A program made the translations under genes and the position numbers. Below, one piece after another: positions 8,692 to 16,548 of a stretch of DNA of 34,786 nt (position 1 is its first letter; each line of letters opens with the position of its first letter). The notes below the pieces were generated by a model that was not told the DNA's origin, ran no database searches, and saw only the letters and a list, made by a program, of their open reading frames with translations. This DNA comes from an uncultured Alphaproteobacteria bacterium (GTDB lineage: Bacteria; Pseudomonadota; Alphaproteobacteria; Micropepsales; Micropepsaceae): NCBI GenBank assembly GCA_903862715.1, contig CAIOYY010000081.1, forward strand, positions 1-34,786, written 5' to 3'.

Positions 8692-9456
8692 GTGTCCATT
8701 AGCAACTCCCTGTCGCCAGAGTATGTCGGCAAGATTGTCACAAAACGCGGGGTCCGTGCACCCGCGCGGCGTGGCCGTCCCTGTCTCATTACAGAACTAG
8801 AACGTCGCGGGCTTCTTCTGGATGCCGCCGAACGCGTTTTCGTGGAGCTGGGTTATACCGAAGCCAGTATGGATGACATTGCGCGCCGCGCGGGCATGTC
8901 GAAGAAAACCCTCTATCAACTATATGACACCAAAGAGGCGCTCTTCGTTGCCGTCATCGCGGCACGGCGTGCTGAACTCGCGCAGACGCTGTCAGCCGAC
9001 GATATTTCCGACTCGCTGCCGGCCGAGTTTGTACTGCGTCATTTTCTTCTCGGCTTCGCGCGCTTTCTTCTCGCGCCGCGACAGGCCGCGCTTTACCGCC
9101 TGATGATCGCGGAAGTCCATCGCACACCTGAACTCGCTCGCGCCATGCATCAGGATTGCCCGGGAAAGCTCTGTCATTTTCTACAGAATTGGATCGCACG
9201 CCAGAAAGCGCTCGGCATACTCGATGTTTCCGATCCTGAGATGGCGGCAGGCATGCTTTTCTCCATGGTGATTGCCGAGCCGCAAATGCGCGCATTTATG
9301 TGCGAGGGCAACGAAGCGGATCTGTCCTTTATCGAAGGGCGTGTTGAATCTGCCGTGAAGCTATTTCTTGATGGCGCGCGCCCGCGCGTGTCCGTTTCGA
9401 CGCAGAAAAAACCGTCATCGGGAAAAAAGAAAACCGGAGATGAGGAGCGGGGCTAG
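8692..9456 (+). CDS. TetR/AcrR-family transcriptional regulator
   Basis: About 254 residues. The N-terminal helix-turn-helix is typical (RRGLLLDAAERVFVELGY, then MDDIARRAGMSKKTLYQLY), followed by a ligand domain resembling the AefR-like TetR C-terminal type. It probably represses the divergent RND operon. The start is uncertain. The frame stays open far upstream, but any start before about 8650 would lie in the promoter region. AAGGAG (8685-8690) points to a start close by, yet GTG at 8692 is only one base away, and the codon at a normal distance is ATT (8698). The C-terminus is Lys-rich (KKPSSGKKK). Confidence 0.85.
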   Translation: MSISNSLSPEYVGKIVTKRGVRAPARRGRPCLITELERRGLLLDAAERVFVELGYTEASMDDIARRAGMSKKTLYQLYDTKEALFVAVIAARRAELAQTLSADDISDSLPAEFVLRHFLLGFARFLLAPRQAALYRLMIAEVHRTPELARAMHQDCPGKLCHFLQNWIARQKALGILDVSDPEMAAGMLFSMVIAEPQMRAFMCEGNEADLSFIEGRVESAVKLFLDGARPRVSVSTQKKPSSGKKKTGDEERG

Positions 9457-9863
9457 CGTCCTAATCTCCGGCAGTTAACCGGCATCGCATTGATGTCGTT
9501 CTTGATGCGTGCGGCCGGGATCTATCTGTGCGCACAAAGAAAGTTCTTTTCATTGAACCGGCACAGCACCGCTGTCCGACCCTCACAATGAAAACGTTCA
9601 AACCCGAAACCGAGTGCCCCGAAAATTCGAAATTATTATTCTTTCTGAGGGAACCGTTTGGCGCGTTCATACATGGAGATGGCCATACATCCCCCGGCCT
9701 TACTTTCGTGCGGCGCAGCGAAACACCCTGCGGGACCGGTTCCCGCGATGCATGAACCGACATAAAGACGTGTTATAGATTTTTTAGATCACTCGATGCG
9801 CCGGAGCGCTAAGGGGTGCTCTGCCGGGGAGCCGCGTGATGGAGCGTAATCTGGGATTGCCCT
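9457..9863. other. Intergenic region between the TetR gene and phoR
   Basis: About 400 bp without a convincing gene. A minus-strand frame (9461-9763) is open, but it resembles no family I know and has no ribosome binding site. A hairpin GCGGGA/TCCCGC (9730-9746) has no T-tract. The phoR promoter candidate lies at 9771-9779, and a possible ten-codon leader ORF sits at 9839-9871. Confidence 0.5.
9771..9779 (+). promoter_or_regulatory. Candidate extended -10 promoter of phoR
   Basis: TGTTATAGA matches an extended -10 element (TGn then TATAGA). No good -35 hexamer lies at the right distance, which extended -10 promoters can tolerate. The transcript would start near 9786 and leave a leader of about 78 bases before phoR. 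No Pho box is visible here. Confidence 0.35.
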
Positions 9864-9871
9864 ATGTTTAG
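9839..9871 (+). CDS. Possible leader ORF overlapping the phoR start
   Basis: An ATG with GGGGAG (9826-9831) seven bases upstream opens a ten-codon frame (MERNLGLPYV) whose TAG at 9869-9871 lies just past the phoR ATG at 9864. The arrangement would allow translational coupling or a leader effect, but so short a frame may arise by chance. Confidence 0.2.
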   Translation: MERNLGLPYV

Positions 9872-11144
9872 AACCTGGCTGAGATCCACGATGATTATGT
9901 GTGCCGTTGTGGCGGCTGCGATTCTTGTCTTGGCGGCGTTCTATCCGGATCCCATGGTGGTGGCGCTGGCGGCGGCGGTGGCGTTTCTGGGGCTAGGAAT
10001 TTATGCCCCGCGCCACCCGAACAAGAACCTGGTGCCCCCGCAACCCGAAGCGAATACGCGTCCCGTTCTTCCGGAAGCCGCAAGGCTGTTGCTGGAGGCA
10101 TTGGACGATCCCGTGGTTATTTGCGATCTAACGGGCCGGGTCGTTCTTGCCAATCGTACGTCGCGTGTTCTGGTCGGCAGTGACGCAGAGCGCAAACACA
10201 TTTCCGCGGTTTTGCGTTACCCCGAGGTCCTGGAATGCGTCGAGCGGGTGCTCTCCGGCGGCGACGCGGAGAGCATCGCCTTTACTATTCTCGTCCCCGT
10301 CGAACGGCATTACCAGGCGCGTATCGCGCAGGCGAAAACGGGGGAAGCGACGGCGGGATTCGTTCTGCTGCAATTTCACGACCTGACGAGCATGCGCCGG
10401 GCCGAGGAAATGCGCGCCGATTTCGTCGCCAATGCCAGCCACGAACTGCGCACGCCGTTGGCCGCTGTATCCGGCTTTATCGATACACTTCGTGGCCATG
10501 CCCGAAATGACACCGACGCCCGCGAGCGTTTCCTGGAAATCATGAGCGTCGAAACAGGTCGTATGCGCCGGTTGATCGATGATCTCCTGTCGCTGACACG
10601 CATCGAGCTGAATGAACACAATCCGCCGATGGGTGAAGTGGATCTGGTGGCCGTCGTCCGGGATGCCGCTGCTGTTCTCGGCCCTCTGGCGGAAGTTGAT
10701 CGCATCCAAATTTCGATCGAGCAAAGCGCGCCTTTATGGGTGGTCGGAGACCGTGATGAGCTTACGCAGGTGTTTCAGAATCTCGTTCACAACGCGATCA
10801 AATATGGTCGCGAGGGCGGCACAGTGCGGGTCCGGTTTGGCACCAGCCCCGGCGCGGGCCGGGCGAATCCGCCGCAGGTCTTTGCCTCGGTGCAGGACGA
10901 AGGCGAGGGCATAGCGCGTGAGGCGATCCCTCGGCTGACCGAACGATTTTATCGCGTCGATATAAAGCGGAGCCGCGAACGCGGCGGTACAGGACTTGGC
11001 CTTGCCATCGTCAAGCACATCCTCAACCGTCACAATGGCCGGCTGCAGATCGACAGCGTCGTGGGACAGGGCAGTACATTCGCCGTCTATCTCCCCTCCG
11101 CATCCGTGCAGGCACTGCCTGTTCAGGACAGAAAAGCAGTTTAA
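9864..11144 (+). CDS. phoR: Phosphate-regulon sensor histidine kinase PhoR
   Basis: 426 residues. Two N-terminal membrane segments (about residues 8-48) are followed by a PAS-like domain (75-175). The HisKA domain carries His193 in ASHELRTPLAAVSGF, and the ATPase domain has the N-box (FQNLVHNAIKYG, about 304-315), the DEGEG box (345-349) and GGTGLGL (374-380). It phosphorylates PhoB when phosphate is scarce. Identity rests on this architecture plus phoU and phoB directly downstream. The pstSCAB genes often found between phoR and phoU are absent; instead there is a 105 bp gap holding a Pho box. The ribosome binding site is weak (GGGA at 9853-9856). Confidence 0.93.
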   Translation: MFRTWLRSTMIMCAVVAAAILVLAAFYPDPMVVALAAAVAFLGLGIYAPRHPNKNLVPPQPEANTRPVLPEAARLLLEALDDPVVICDLTGRVVLANRTSRVLVGSDAERKHISAVLRYPEVLECVERVLSGGDAESIAFTILVPVERHYQARIAQAKTGEATAGFVLLQFHDLTSMRRAEEMRADFVANASHELRTPLAAVSGFIDTLRGHARNDTDARERFLEIMSVETGRMRRLIDDLLSLTRIELNEHNPPMGEVDLVAVVRDAAAVLGPLAEVDRIQISIEQSAPLWVVGDRDELTQVFQNLVHNAIKYGREGGTVRVRFGTSPGAGRANPPQVFASVQDEGEGIAREAIPRLTERFYRVDIKRSRERGGTGLGLAIVKHILNRHNGRLQIDSVVGQGSTFAVYLPSASVQALPVQDRKAV

Positions 11145-11173
11145 AACGCGGGGGTTCGAGTGCCGTCGCAAAA

Positions 11174-11191
11174 CTGTTATATTACTGTCAC
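11174..11191 (+). promoter_or_regulatory. Pho box upstream of phoU-phoB
   Basis: CTGTTAT and CTGTCAC are direct repeats with an 11-base period (separated by ATTA). They match the PhoB-binding consensus CTGTCAT-N4-CTGTCAC at all but one position of the repeats. The site ends 58 bases ahead of the phoU start, placed to act as the -35 region of a PhoB-activated promoter. This predicts autoactivation of phoU-phoB separately from phoR. Confidence 0.75.
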
Positions 11192-11249
11192 AGTTCGTTG
11201 AACGTAGCGAAGTAATCCGACCCTAAGGCCTCAGGCTGAAAGATCAGGC

Positions 11250-11972
11250 ATGAACGAGCACATTGTGAAGTCCTTTACCGAGCAGCTGGACTCGCTTGCC
11301 AATTGCGTTGCGCAAATGGGCGGCCTGGTCGAAGCGCAATTCGCCAACGCGATCGAGGCCATTGCGAAACGCGACGCACGGCTTGCGGAAGGCGCCATCG
11401 GGACGGATGAGCGCGTCGATCAGCTCCAGCAATCGGTTGAAGAACAAGCGGTCAAGGTGCTCGCACTGCGTCAGCCCATGGCGGTCGATCTCAGAACGAC
11501 GCTGGCAGCCATCCGGATCGCTTCCGAGCTGGAACGTATCGGCGATTACGCCAAGAATATCGGCAAGCGTGCGCTCATCCTCAATCGGGAGCCGCCGATC
11601 CGGCTGACGCAATCACTGGCGCGCATGGGCCGCCAGGCGCTGACACAGCTCAAAACCGTTCTCGATGCCTATTCGGATCACGATGCGAAGGCCGCCAAGA
11701 ATGTCTGGGCGCAGGATGAAGAAATCGACGAACTTTACAACAGCCTCTTCCGCGAACTTCTCACCTATATGATGGAAGACCCGCGCACGATCGGGCTTTG
11801 CACCCATCTTCTTTTCATTGCGAAGAACATCGAGCGCGCGGGCGACCACGCCACCAATATCGCCGAAACCGTCTACCACATGTCGACCGGCGACTATCTG
11901 CGTTACGACAAGCGCCCCAAGGCCGATGTCACCTCGACGGCGCCTTTGCCGTCCGAACCCGGTACTGAATAA
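11250..11972 (+). CDS. phoU: Phosphate-signalling regulator PhoU
   Basis: 240 residues, the normal length. PhoU consists of two three-helix bundles, and the repeated metal-binding ERIGDYAKNI and ERAGDHATNIAE motifs (about residues 95-105 and 194-205) are both present. PhoU restrains PhoR when phosphate is plentiful, in cooperation with the Pst transporter. It lies between phoR and phoB, with phoB starting 12 bp after its stop, so the two are almost surely cotranscribed from the Pho-box promoter. Confidence 0.96.
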   Translation: MNEHIVKSFTEQLDSLANCVAQMGGLVEAQFANAIEAIAKRDARLAEGAIGTDERVDQLQQSVEEQAVKVLALRQPMAVDLRTTLAAIRIASELERIGDYAKNIGKRALILNREPPIRLTQSLARMGRQALTQLKTVLDAYSDHDAKAAKNVWAQDEEIDELYNSLFRELLTYMMEDPRTIGLCTHLLFIAKNIERAGDHATNIAETVYHMSTGDYLRYDKRPKADVTSTAPLPSEPGTE

Positions 11973-11984
11973 CGGAGTAAATTT

Positions 11985-12746
11985 GTGAAAGGCAGTTCAG
12001 AACCCAGCGTCCTCGTTGTTGAAGACGAAACCGCGCTGGCGACGCTTTTGCGCTACAATCTTGAACGCGAAGGCTATCGCGTTTTTGAGGCAAAGGACGG
12101 CGAAGAAGCGCTTCTCGTCGCCGACGAAACCAAGCCGGATCTGATTATTCTCGACTGGATGCTGCCGCAGCTTTCCGGCATCGAAGTGTGCCGTCGCATG
12201 CGCACGCGCGGGCATCTGCGCAATACCCCTATCATCATGCTGACGGCCCGTGGCGAGGAAACCGATCGCATTCGTGGTCTCGATACCGGTGCCGACGATT
12301 ACATCGTCAAGCCGTTTTCCATGACTGAGCTCCTTGCCCGCATCCGTGCGGTGATGCGCCGGGTGCGCCCCTCGCTGGTCGAAGATGTGGTGCAGGTTGG
12401 CGAAATTGCGATGGACCGTGGCACCCACAGGGTCAAACGCGGCGGGCGCGATATTCACCTCGGTCCCACCGAATACCGATTGCTCGATCAACTGATGCAG
12501 CACCCTGGCCGCGTGTTCTCGCGCGAACAATTGCTCGATACGGTCTGGGGTTCCGATATCTATGTCGAAGCCCGCACGGTTGACGTGCATGTCGGCCGTT
12601 TGCGCAAGGCACTCAATGAGCCTGGTGAACGCGATCCGATCCGTACCGTGCGTTCCGCCGGCTATTCCTTCGACGAAACCTTTGCGTCCAACGTTCCAAT
12701 GCCGTCTTCCGGCGATCAGGATGCCGCGATGGCCGGGCGCAGCTAA
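11985..12746 (+). CDS. phoB: Phosphate-regulon response regulator PhoB
   Basis: 253 residues from a GTG at 11985, with GGAG at 11974-11977 in good position. The receiver domain has the acidic pair in VVEDE (13-14), the phosphoacceptor Asp57 in LDWMLP and the Lys in VKPFS. The C-terminal winged-helix DNA-binding domain has the recognition-helix region (ARTVDVHVGRLRKAL). The family is normally about 230 residues; the extra length is a C-terminal tail after YSFDE. PhoB activates phosphate-starvation genes through Pho boxes, one of which lies ahead of phoU. Confidence 0.96.
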   Translation: MKGSSEPSVLVVEDETALATLLRYNLEREGYRVFEAKDGEEALLVADETKPDLIILDWMLPQLSGIEVCRRMRTRGHLRNTPIIMLTARGEETDRIRGLDTGADDYIVKPFSMTELLARIRAVMRRVRPSLVEDVVQVGEIAMDRGTHRVKRGGRDIHLGPTEYRLLDQLMQHPGRVFSREQLLDTVWGSDIYVEARTVDVHVGRLRKALNEPGERDPIRTVRSAGYSFDETFASNVPMPSSGDQDAAMAGRS

Positions 12747-12769
12747 TGCCCTCAATGAAGGCCCAGGCG

Positions 12770-12815
12770 AAAAGATAAAAGGCGAGAGCATTGCTGCTCT
12801 CGCCTTTTATCTTTT
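12770..12815. terminator. Bidirectional rho-independent terminator between phoB and gcrA
   Basis: Two perfectly complementary 21-base arms (12770-12790 and 12795-12815) enclose a TTGC loop. The stem core is GGCGAGAGCA, flanked by A-rich and T-rich ends, so it gives a stem plus T-tract on both strands. It sits between the convergent genes phoB and gcrA and can serve both. Confidence 0.92.
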
Positions 12816-12832
12816 CCGGTCGGAAAATCAGA

Positions 12833-13276
12833 TCAGCCTGTCGCCCGGCGGTCGCGGCGCGGCATCTGGGGCTGATAGGCCTTTCGGGCATGCGCCTCGC
12901 AATAGGGCGATCCGGATTTCGGATTACGGCCACAGAAATGAAATTCGTGTTCCGAAGGGTCGCCGATGGGCCAACGGCACATGCGGTCATTGATCGTGAG
13001 AACGGTGGCGAAATTGCCGTCGTCGAGCGTGATCGGATCTTCCTCAACCACTTCCGGCGCTGGCGTGGCGGCTCGGGTCACGGCTTTGTGGGTGGTCGTG
13101 TGGCGCGGCCGCTCGCTGCGGGTGGGGCCTGCCCGTCCGGCCAGACCCAGCCGGTGTACCTTGCCGATAACCGCGTTTCGGGTCACGCCGCCCAGGACGC
13201 GCGCGATCTGGCTCGCGCTCAAGCCCTCGGTCCAAAGTGATTTTAATTGCTCGACCCGTTCGTCCGTCCAGCCCAT
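12833..13276 (-). CDS. gcrA: Cell-cycle regulator GcrA
   Basis: 147 residues. The ATG at 13276 has GGAGA seven to eight bases upstream and gives the signature GcrA start MGWTDERVEQLKSLW. The N-terminal DNA-binding domain (residues 1-45, with SASQIARVLGG and TRNAVIGKVHRLGL) is followed by a Thr/Ala/Pro-rich linker and a C-terminal domain with C-R-WPIGDP, FCG and YCEAH blocks. In Caulobacter, GcrA works with sigma-70 at promoters bearing GANTC sites methylated by CcrM. The gene is monocistronic, convergent with phoB and divergent from argD. Confidence 0.95.
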   Translation of the reverse strand: MGWTDERVEQLKSLWTEGLSASQIARVLGGVTRNAVIGKVHRLGLAGRAGPTRSERPRHTTTHKAVTRAATPAPEVVEEDPITLDDGNFATVLTINDRMCRWPIGDPSEHEFHFCGRNPKSGSPYCEAHARKAYQPQMPRRDRRATG

Positions 13277-13305
13277 CGGGAACTCTCCGGCTATTTCTAC
13301 CAAAT

Positions 13306-13333
13306 ATCGTAACAGAGGGGCTTGGTTGCACAA
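13306..13333 (-). promoter_or_regulatory. Candidate gcrA promoter
   Basis: On the minus strand TTGTGC (13333-13328) and TACGAT (13311-13306) are 16 bases apart, both partial consensus matches. The transcript would start near 13300, about 25 bases ahead of the gcrA ATG. Confidence 0.35.
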
Positions 13334-13357
13334 GCAATGCCCGAAACCCACTAGGGC

Positions 13358-13366
13358 TTGTCCACA
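13358..13366 (+). promoter_or_regulatory. DnaA-box-like site upstream of gcrA
   Basis: TTGTCCACA differs from the DnaA consensus TTATCCACA at one base. It lies about 30 bases upstream of the candidate gcrA -35 element. In Caulobacter, DnaA activates gcrA, which gives the site a plausible role. A single nine-base match can occur by chance. Confidence 0.4.
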
Positions 13367-13389
13367 ACAACGCAAGGGCAGGACCGTGC

Positions 13390-13419
13390 TTGACCGTGGA
13401 GTCCGATCCGGCGGATAAG
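13390..13419 (+). promoter_or_regulatory. Candidate argD promoter with a GANTC site in its spacer
   Basis: TTGACC (13390-13395) and GATAAG (13414-13419) are 18 bases apart. A GAGTC methylation target (13399-13403) lies within the spacer. A GATTC site also spans the argD start (13478-13482). Transcription would begin near 13425 and leave a leader of about 50 bases. Confidence 0.4.
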
Positions 13420-13475
13420 ACGCGTTCCTTTTTTCGCCCATACCGCCTGATGCGGGATGGGTTCGGGAGGCTGTT

Positions 13476-14663
13476 GTGATTCCTCCAGTATTGCCGACCT
13501 ACAACCGTGCGGATGTCGCTTTTGTCCGCGGGGAGGGGCCCTATCTCTTTGACGAGACGGGGAAGCGGTATCTCGACTTCGGCGCGGGCATTGCCGTGAA
13601 CGCGCTCGGACATGCACACCCTTATCTCGTGAGCGCCCTCAAGGCCCAGTCTGAGATGCTTTGGCATACGTCGAACCTGTATCGGGTTCCCGGACAGGAA
13701 AGCCTCGCCAGAAGGCTCATCGAACTCTCCTTCGCCGATTCGGTGTTCTTCACCAATTCCGGCGCCGAGGCGATGGAATGCGCCATCAAGACCGCACGCA
13801 GATATCATTACGTGAACGGCGCGCCGGAGCGTTATCGCCTGATCACGTTTGAGGGTGCCTTTCATGGCCGCACATTGGCGACCATTGCTGCCGGTGGTTC
13901 GCCAAAATATCTCGAAGGCTTCGGCCCGAAGGTCGATGGCTTCGATCAGGTTCCGTTTGGTGATTTCGAAGCGGTGAAGCGCGCCGCGGGTCCGCATACC
14001 GCGGGGATATTGATCGAACCCATTCAGGGCGAATATGGCGTGCGCGTTACGCCACCGGGTTTCCTGAAGCGTTTGCGGGAGTTTTGCGACGCGAGCGGGC
14101 TTTTGCTTCTGCTCGATGAAGTGCAGACCGGTATGGGGCGCACCGGGCGCATGTTCGCTTACGAAGACGAGGGAATGACGCCCGATATCATGGCCCTGGC
14201 AAAAGGCATCGGCGGTGGTTTTCCGTTCGGCGCCTGCCTTGTCACGGAAAAAGCCGCCAAGGGGATGGTTGCGGGCACGCATGGCTCGACCTATGGCGGC
14301 AATCCTCTGGCGATGGCGGTGGGAAACGCGGTGCTTGATTTGATGACGGCACCCGGCTTTCTCGAACAGGTAAGGCGGACCGGCAGTCATTTTCAGCAGC
14401 ATCTCGCAATGCTGCTGTCCGAATATCCGCATGTCGTTTCCGAAGTGCGCGGGCGCGGGCTGATGCTGGGATTGAAACTACATGTTCCTGCACCGGCTTT
14501 CATCGCCGCGTTGCGCGAACGGGGCATGCTGGCGGTGGGCGCGACGGAAAATCTCGTTCGCCTCGTTCCGCCGTTGATCGTGGGCGAAGAACATTTACGT
14601 GAGGCAGTCGAGGCGCTGGCCGCGACCTGCGCCGGCTACGAAGCCGAGAGGAAGGCGGTATGA
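13476..14663 (+). CDS. argD: Acetylornithine aminotransferase
   Basis: 395 residues from a GTG at 13476, with GGGAGG five bases upstream. It is a class III PLP-dependent aminotransferase that makes N-acetylornithine in arginine synthesis. Visible features are [15 protein letters not shown] (phosphate site, about 94-108), Asp214 in [14 protein letters not shown] for the pyridine nitrogen, and the PLP Lys243 in [14 protein letters not shown]. Gene order argD-argF-hslO is typical of alphaproteobacteria, and its stop codon overlaps the argF start (ATGA). It may also act in lysine synthesis, as many ArgD proteins do. Confidence 0.96.
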   Translation: MIPPVLPTYNRADVAFVRGEGPYLFDETGKRYLDFGAGIAVNALGHAHPYLVSALKAQSEMLWHTSNLYRVPGQESLARRLIELSFADSVFFTNSGAEAMECAIKTARRYHYVNGAPERYRLITFEGAFHGRTLATIAAGGSPKYLEGFGPKVDGFDQVPFGDFEAVKRAAGPHTAGILIEPIQGEYGVRVTPPGFLKRLREFCDASGLLLLLDEVQTGMGRTGRMFAYEDEGMTPDIMALAKGIGGGFPFGACLVTEKAAKGMVAGTHGSTYGGNPLAMAVGNAVLDLMTAPGFLEQVRRTGSHFQQHLAMLLSEYPHVVSEVRGRGLMLGLKLHVPAPAFIAALRERGMLAVGATENLVRLVPPLIVGEEHLREAVEALAATCAGYEAERKAV

Positions 14664-15616
14664 GTTCGGTTAAGGCGTTGAAGCGCGAGCCCGTGGTGCC
14701 GCGCCATTTTCTCGATCTCTCCGAATTCGACGGCGCGACGCTTAAGCGTTTGATCGATGCCGCGCGCCGCCGCAAGAAAGCGCGTGCCGGATTGACGCGC
14801 GGCGCATTGGACGACGATGCACCGCTCGCGGGACGCATGCTGGCCATGATCTTCGAAAAGCCGTCCACCCGTACGCGCATCTCCTTCGATGTCGGTATGC
14901 AGGAACTCGGTGGCAAGACGATCGTGCTGACAGGCGCGGAAATGCAGCTCGGCCGCGGCGAGACCATCGCCGATACGGCGCGGGTTTTGTCGCGTTATGT
15001 CGACGCCATCATGATCCGGACCCTGCAGCATTCCATGCTGCTGGAACTTGCCGAAAATGCCGACGTTCCGGTCATCAATGGCCTGACCAAGCTTTCGCAT
15101 CCCTGCCAGGTCATGGCCGATGTCATGACTTTCGAAGAAAAGAAGGGCTCCATTCGCGGCCGGACGGTGGCGTGGACGGGCGATGCCAACAATGTTCTGG
15201 CCTCCTGGGTCCATGCGGCTTCGCGTTTCGATTTCAGCCTGCGTGTCGCAACGCCCGCCGAACTCGCGGCCCCTCCAGCTTTGCGTAAATGGGCGGAAAA
15301 GGCGGGCGCCAAGGTTGCCTTCATGCGCAGTCCGGAAGATGCGGTTGCGGGCGCCGACTGCGTCGTTACCGATACCTGGGTGTCGATGGGCGACAAGGAT
15401 GCCACGAAGAGGCACAATCTGTTGAAGCCCTATCAGGTGAATGCCACCTTGATGAAGCGCGCGCATGAAGAGGCGATCTTCATGCATTGCCTGCCCGCGC
15501 ATCGGGGCGAGGAAGTGACCGACGAAGTAATCGACGGTCCGCAATCGGCGGTGTTCGACGAGGCCGAGAATCGCCTTCATATCCAGAAGGCGATTCTCCA
15601 TTGGTGTCTCGGGTGA
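14660..15616 (+). CDS. argF: Ornithine carbamoyltransferase
   Basis: 318 residues. It makes citrulline from ornithine and carbamoyl phosphate. The carbamoyl-phosphate motif STRT is at 69-72 ([14 protein letters not shown]). HPCQ lies in [11 protein letters not shown], the DTWVSMGD block closes over ornithine, and [10 protein letters not shown] carries the catalytic Cys. The ATG overlaps the argD stop by four bases, so the two are translationally coupled. The end overlaps or abuts the hslO start. Confidence 0.97.
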   Translation: MSSVKALKREPVVPRHFLDLSEFDGATLKRLIDAARRRKKARAGLTRGALDDDAPLAGRMLAMIFEKPSTRTRISFDVGMQELGGKTIVLTGAEMQLGRGETIADTARVLSRYVDAIMIRTLQHSMLLELAENADVPVINGLTKLSHPCQVMADVMTFEEKKGSIRGRTVAWTGDANNVLASWVHAASRFDFSLRVATPAELAAPPALRKWAEKAGAKVAFMRSPEDAVAGADCVVTDTWVSMGDKDATKRHNLLKPYQVNATLMKRAHEEAIFMHCLPAHRGEEVTDEVIDGPQSAVFDEAENRLHIQKAILHWCLG

Positions 15617-16536
15617 CGGACGACCTGTCGGGTTACACGCTGGCGCCCCCCGCCGACTTTGTCCTGCCGTTCGATCTTCCAGCGCTGGGCCTTCGTGGAC
15701 GCGTCGCGCGTCTCGACGCCGTGTCGTCGCGCGCCCTTTCGGTCCATCCCCTGCCCGAACCCGCCCAACGCATATTGGCGGAATCACTTCTCTTGAGCGC
15801 GCTGCTGGGTTCGGCCATCAAACTGGAAGGCCGCCTCAGCGTGCAGTTGAAGGGCGATGGCCCGCTCTCGATGCTGGTCAGTGACTATTTCGCGGGCGGC
15901 GGCGTGCGCGGCTATGCGCGATTTGACGAAAGAAAAGCCGGGAACATGCCGGCGAAGCCGGGTTTTGGGGACATGGCCGGCAAGGGCGCCCTTGCCATCA
16001 CCATCGAGATGACACCCGGCGGTCAGGCCTATCAGGGTCTGGTGCCGTTGGATGACGAAGGACTGGCGCGTTCCGCCGAAGGTTATTTCGATCAGAGCGA
16101 ACAATTGCCGACGCTGATCAAGCTGGCGGCGGGTCCGATCTATCGTGCAGGCGAAGGTCAGGGCTGGCGGGTCGGCGGCATCATGGTGCAGGCGGTGCCC
16201 GAAAAAACCATGGGTGCAATCACCGAGACCGACGATTGGCAGCGGGTGAAGCTGTTTCTCGACACGCTGGAGGCCTTCGAACTTCTCGATACGAGTCTCA
16301 GCGCGGAAGCGGTTTTGTGGCGGCTGTTTCACGAAGACGAAGTGCGGGTGCAGCCCGCGCAGCCACTTCATTTCCAGTGCACTTGCAACGAAAACAAGGT
16401 GCTGCCTGTATTACGCACCTATCCGTTAAGCGAACTCACGGAATTGGCCGACGCTGATGGTGTGGTGCGCACGCGCTGCGAATTTTGCGGAACCGAATAT
16501 GCCTTCGCGCTCGATAGCCTGGCGAAGCCGGAATAG
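15613..16536 (+). CDS. hslO: Redox-regulated chaperone Hsp33
   Basis: 307 residues from the GTG at 15613, which overlaps the argF stop as GTGA; GTG at 15604 and TTG at 15601 are in-frame alternatives. Hsp33 is a cytosolic holdase activated by oxidation. The N-terminal fold starts with [20 protein letters not shown]. The C-terminal redox switch has its four zinc cysteines as CTC (FQCTCNEN) and CEFC, so it should be functional. It is the last gene of argD-argF-hslO and converges on argE with a 12 bp gap. Confidence 0.95.
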   Translation: MTDDLSGYTLAPPADFVLPFDLPALGLRGRVARLDAVSSRALSVHPLPEPAQRILAESLLLSALLGSAIKLEGRLSVQLKGDGPLSMLVSDYFAGGGVRGYARFDERKAGNMPAKPGFGDMAGKGALAITIEMTPGGQAYQGLVPLDDEGLARSAEGYFDQSEQLPTLIKLAAGPIYRAGEGQGWRVGGIMVQAVPEKTMGAITETDDWQRVKLFLDTLEAFELLDTSLSAEAVLWRLFHEDEVRVQPAQPLHFQCTCNENKVLPVLRTYPLSELTELADADGVVRTRCEFCGTEYAFALDSLAKPE

Positions 16537-16548
16537 CTGGATCCCGTT

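Noticed and set aside
9730-9746. Hairpin GCGGGA/TCCCGC as a terminator of the TetR gene
   Set aside because: It has a six-base stem and no T-tract, and lies 270 bp after the stop codon.
9461-9763. 100-codon minus-strand frame between the TetR gene and phoR
   Set aside because: No ribosome site, no family resemblance and atypical composition.
13044-14432. Long minus-strand open frame opposite argD
   Set aside because: It is antisense to the well-supported argD and gcrA and has no recognisable domain; long antisense frames are common at this G+C content.
14636-15787. 383-codon minus-strand frame opposite argF
   Set aside because: argF is certain from its STRT, HPCQ and HCLPAHRG motifs.
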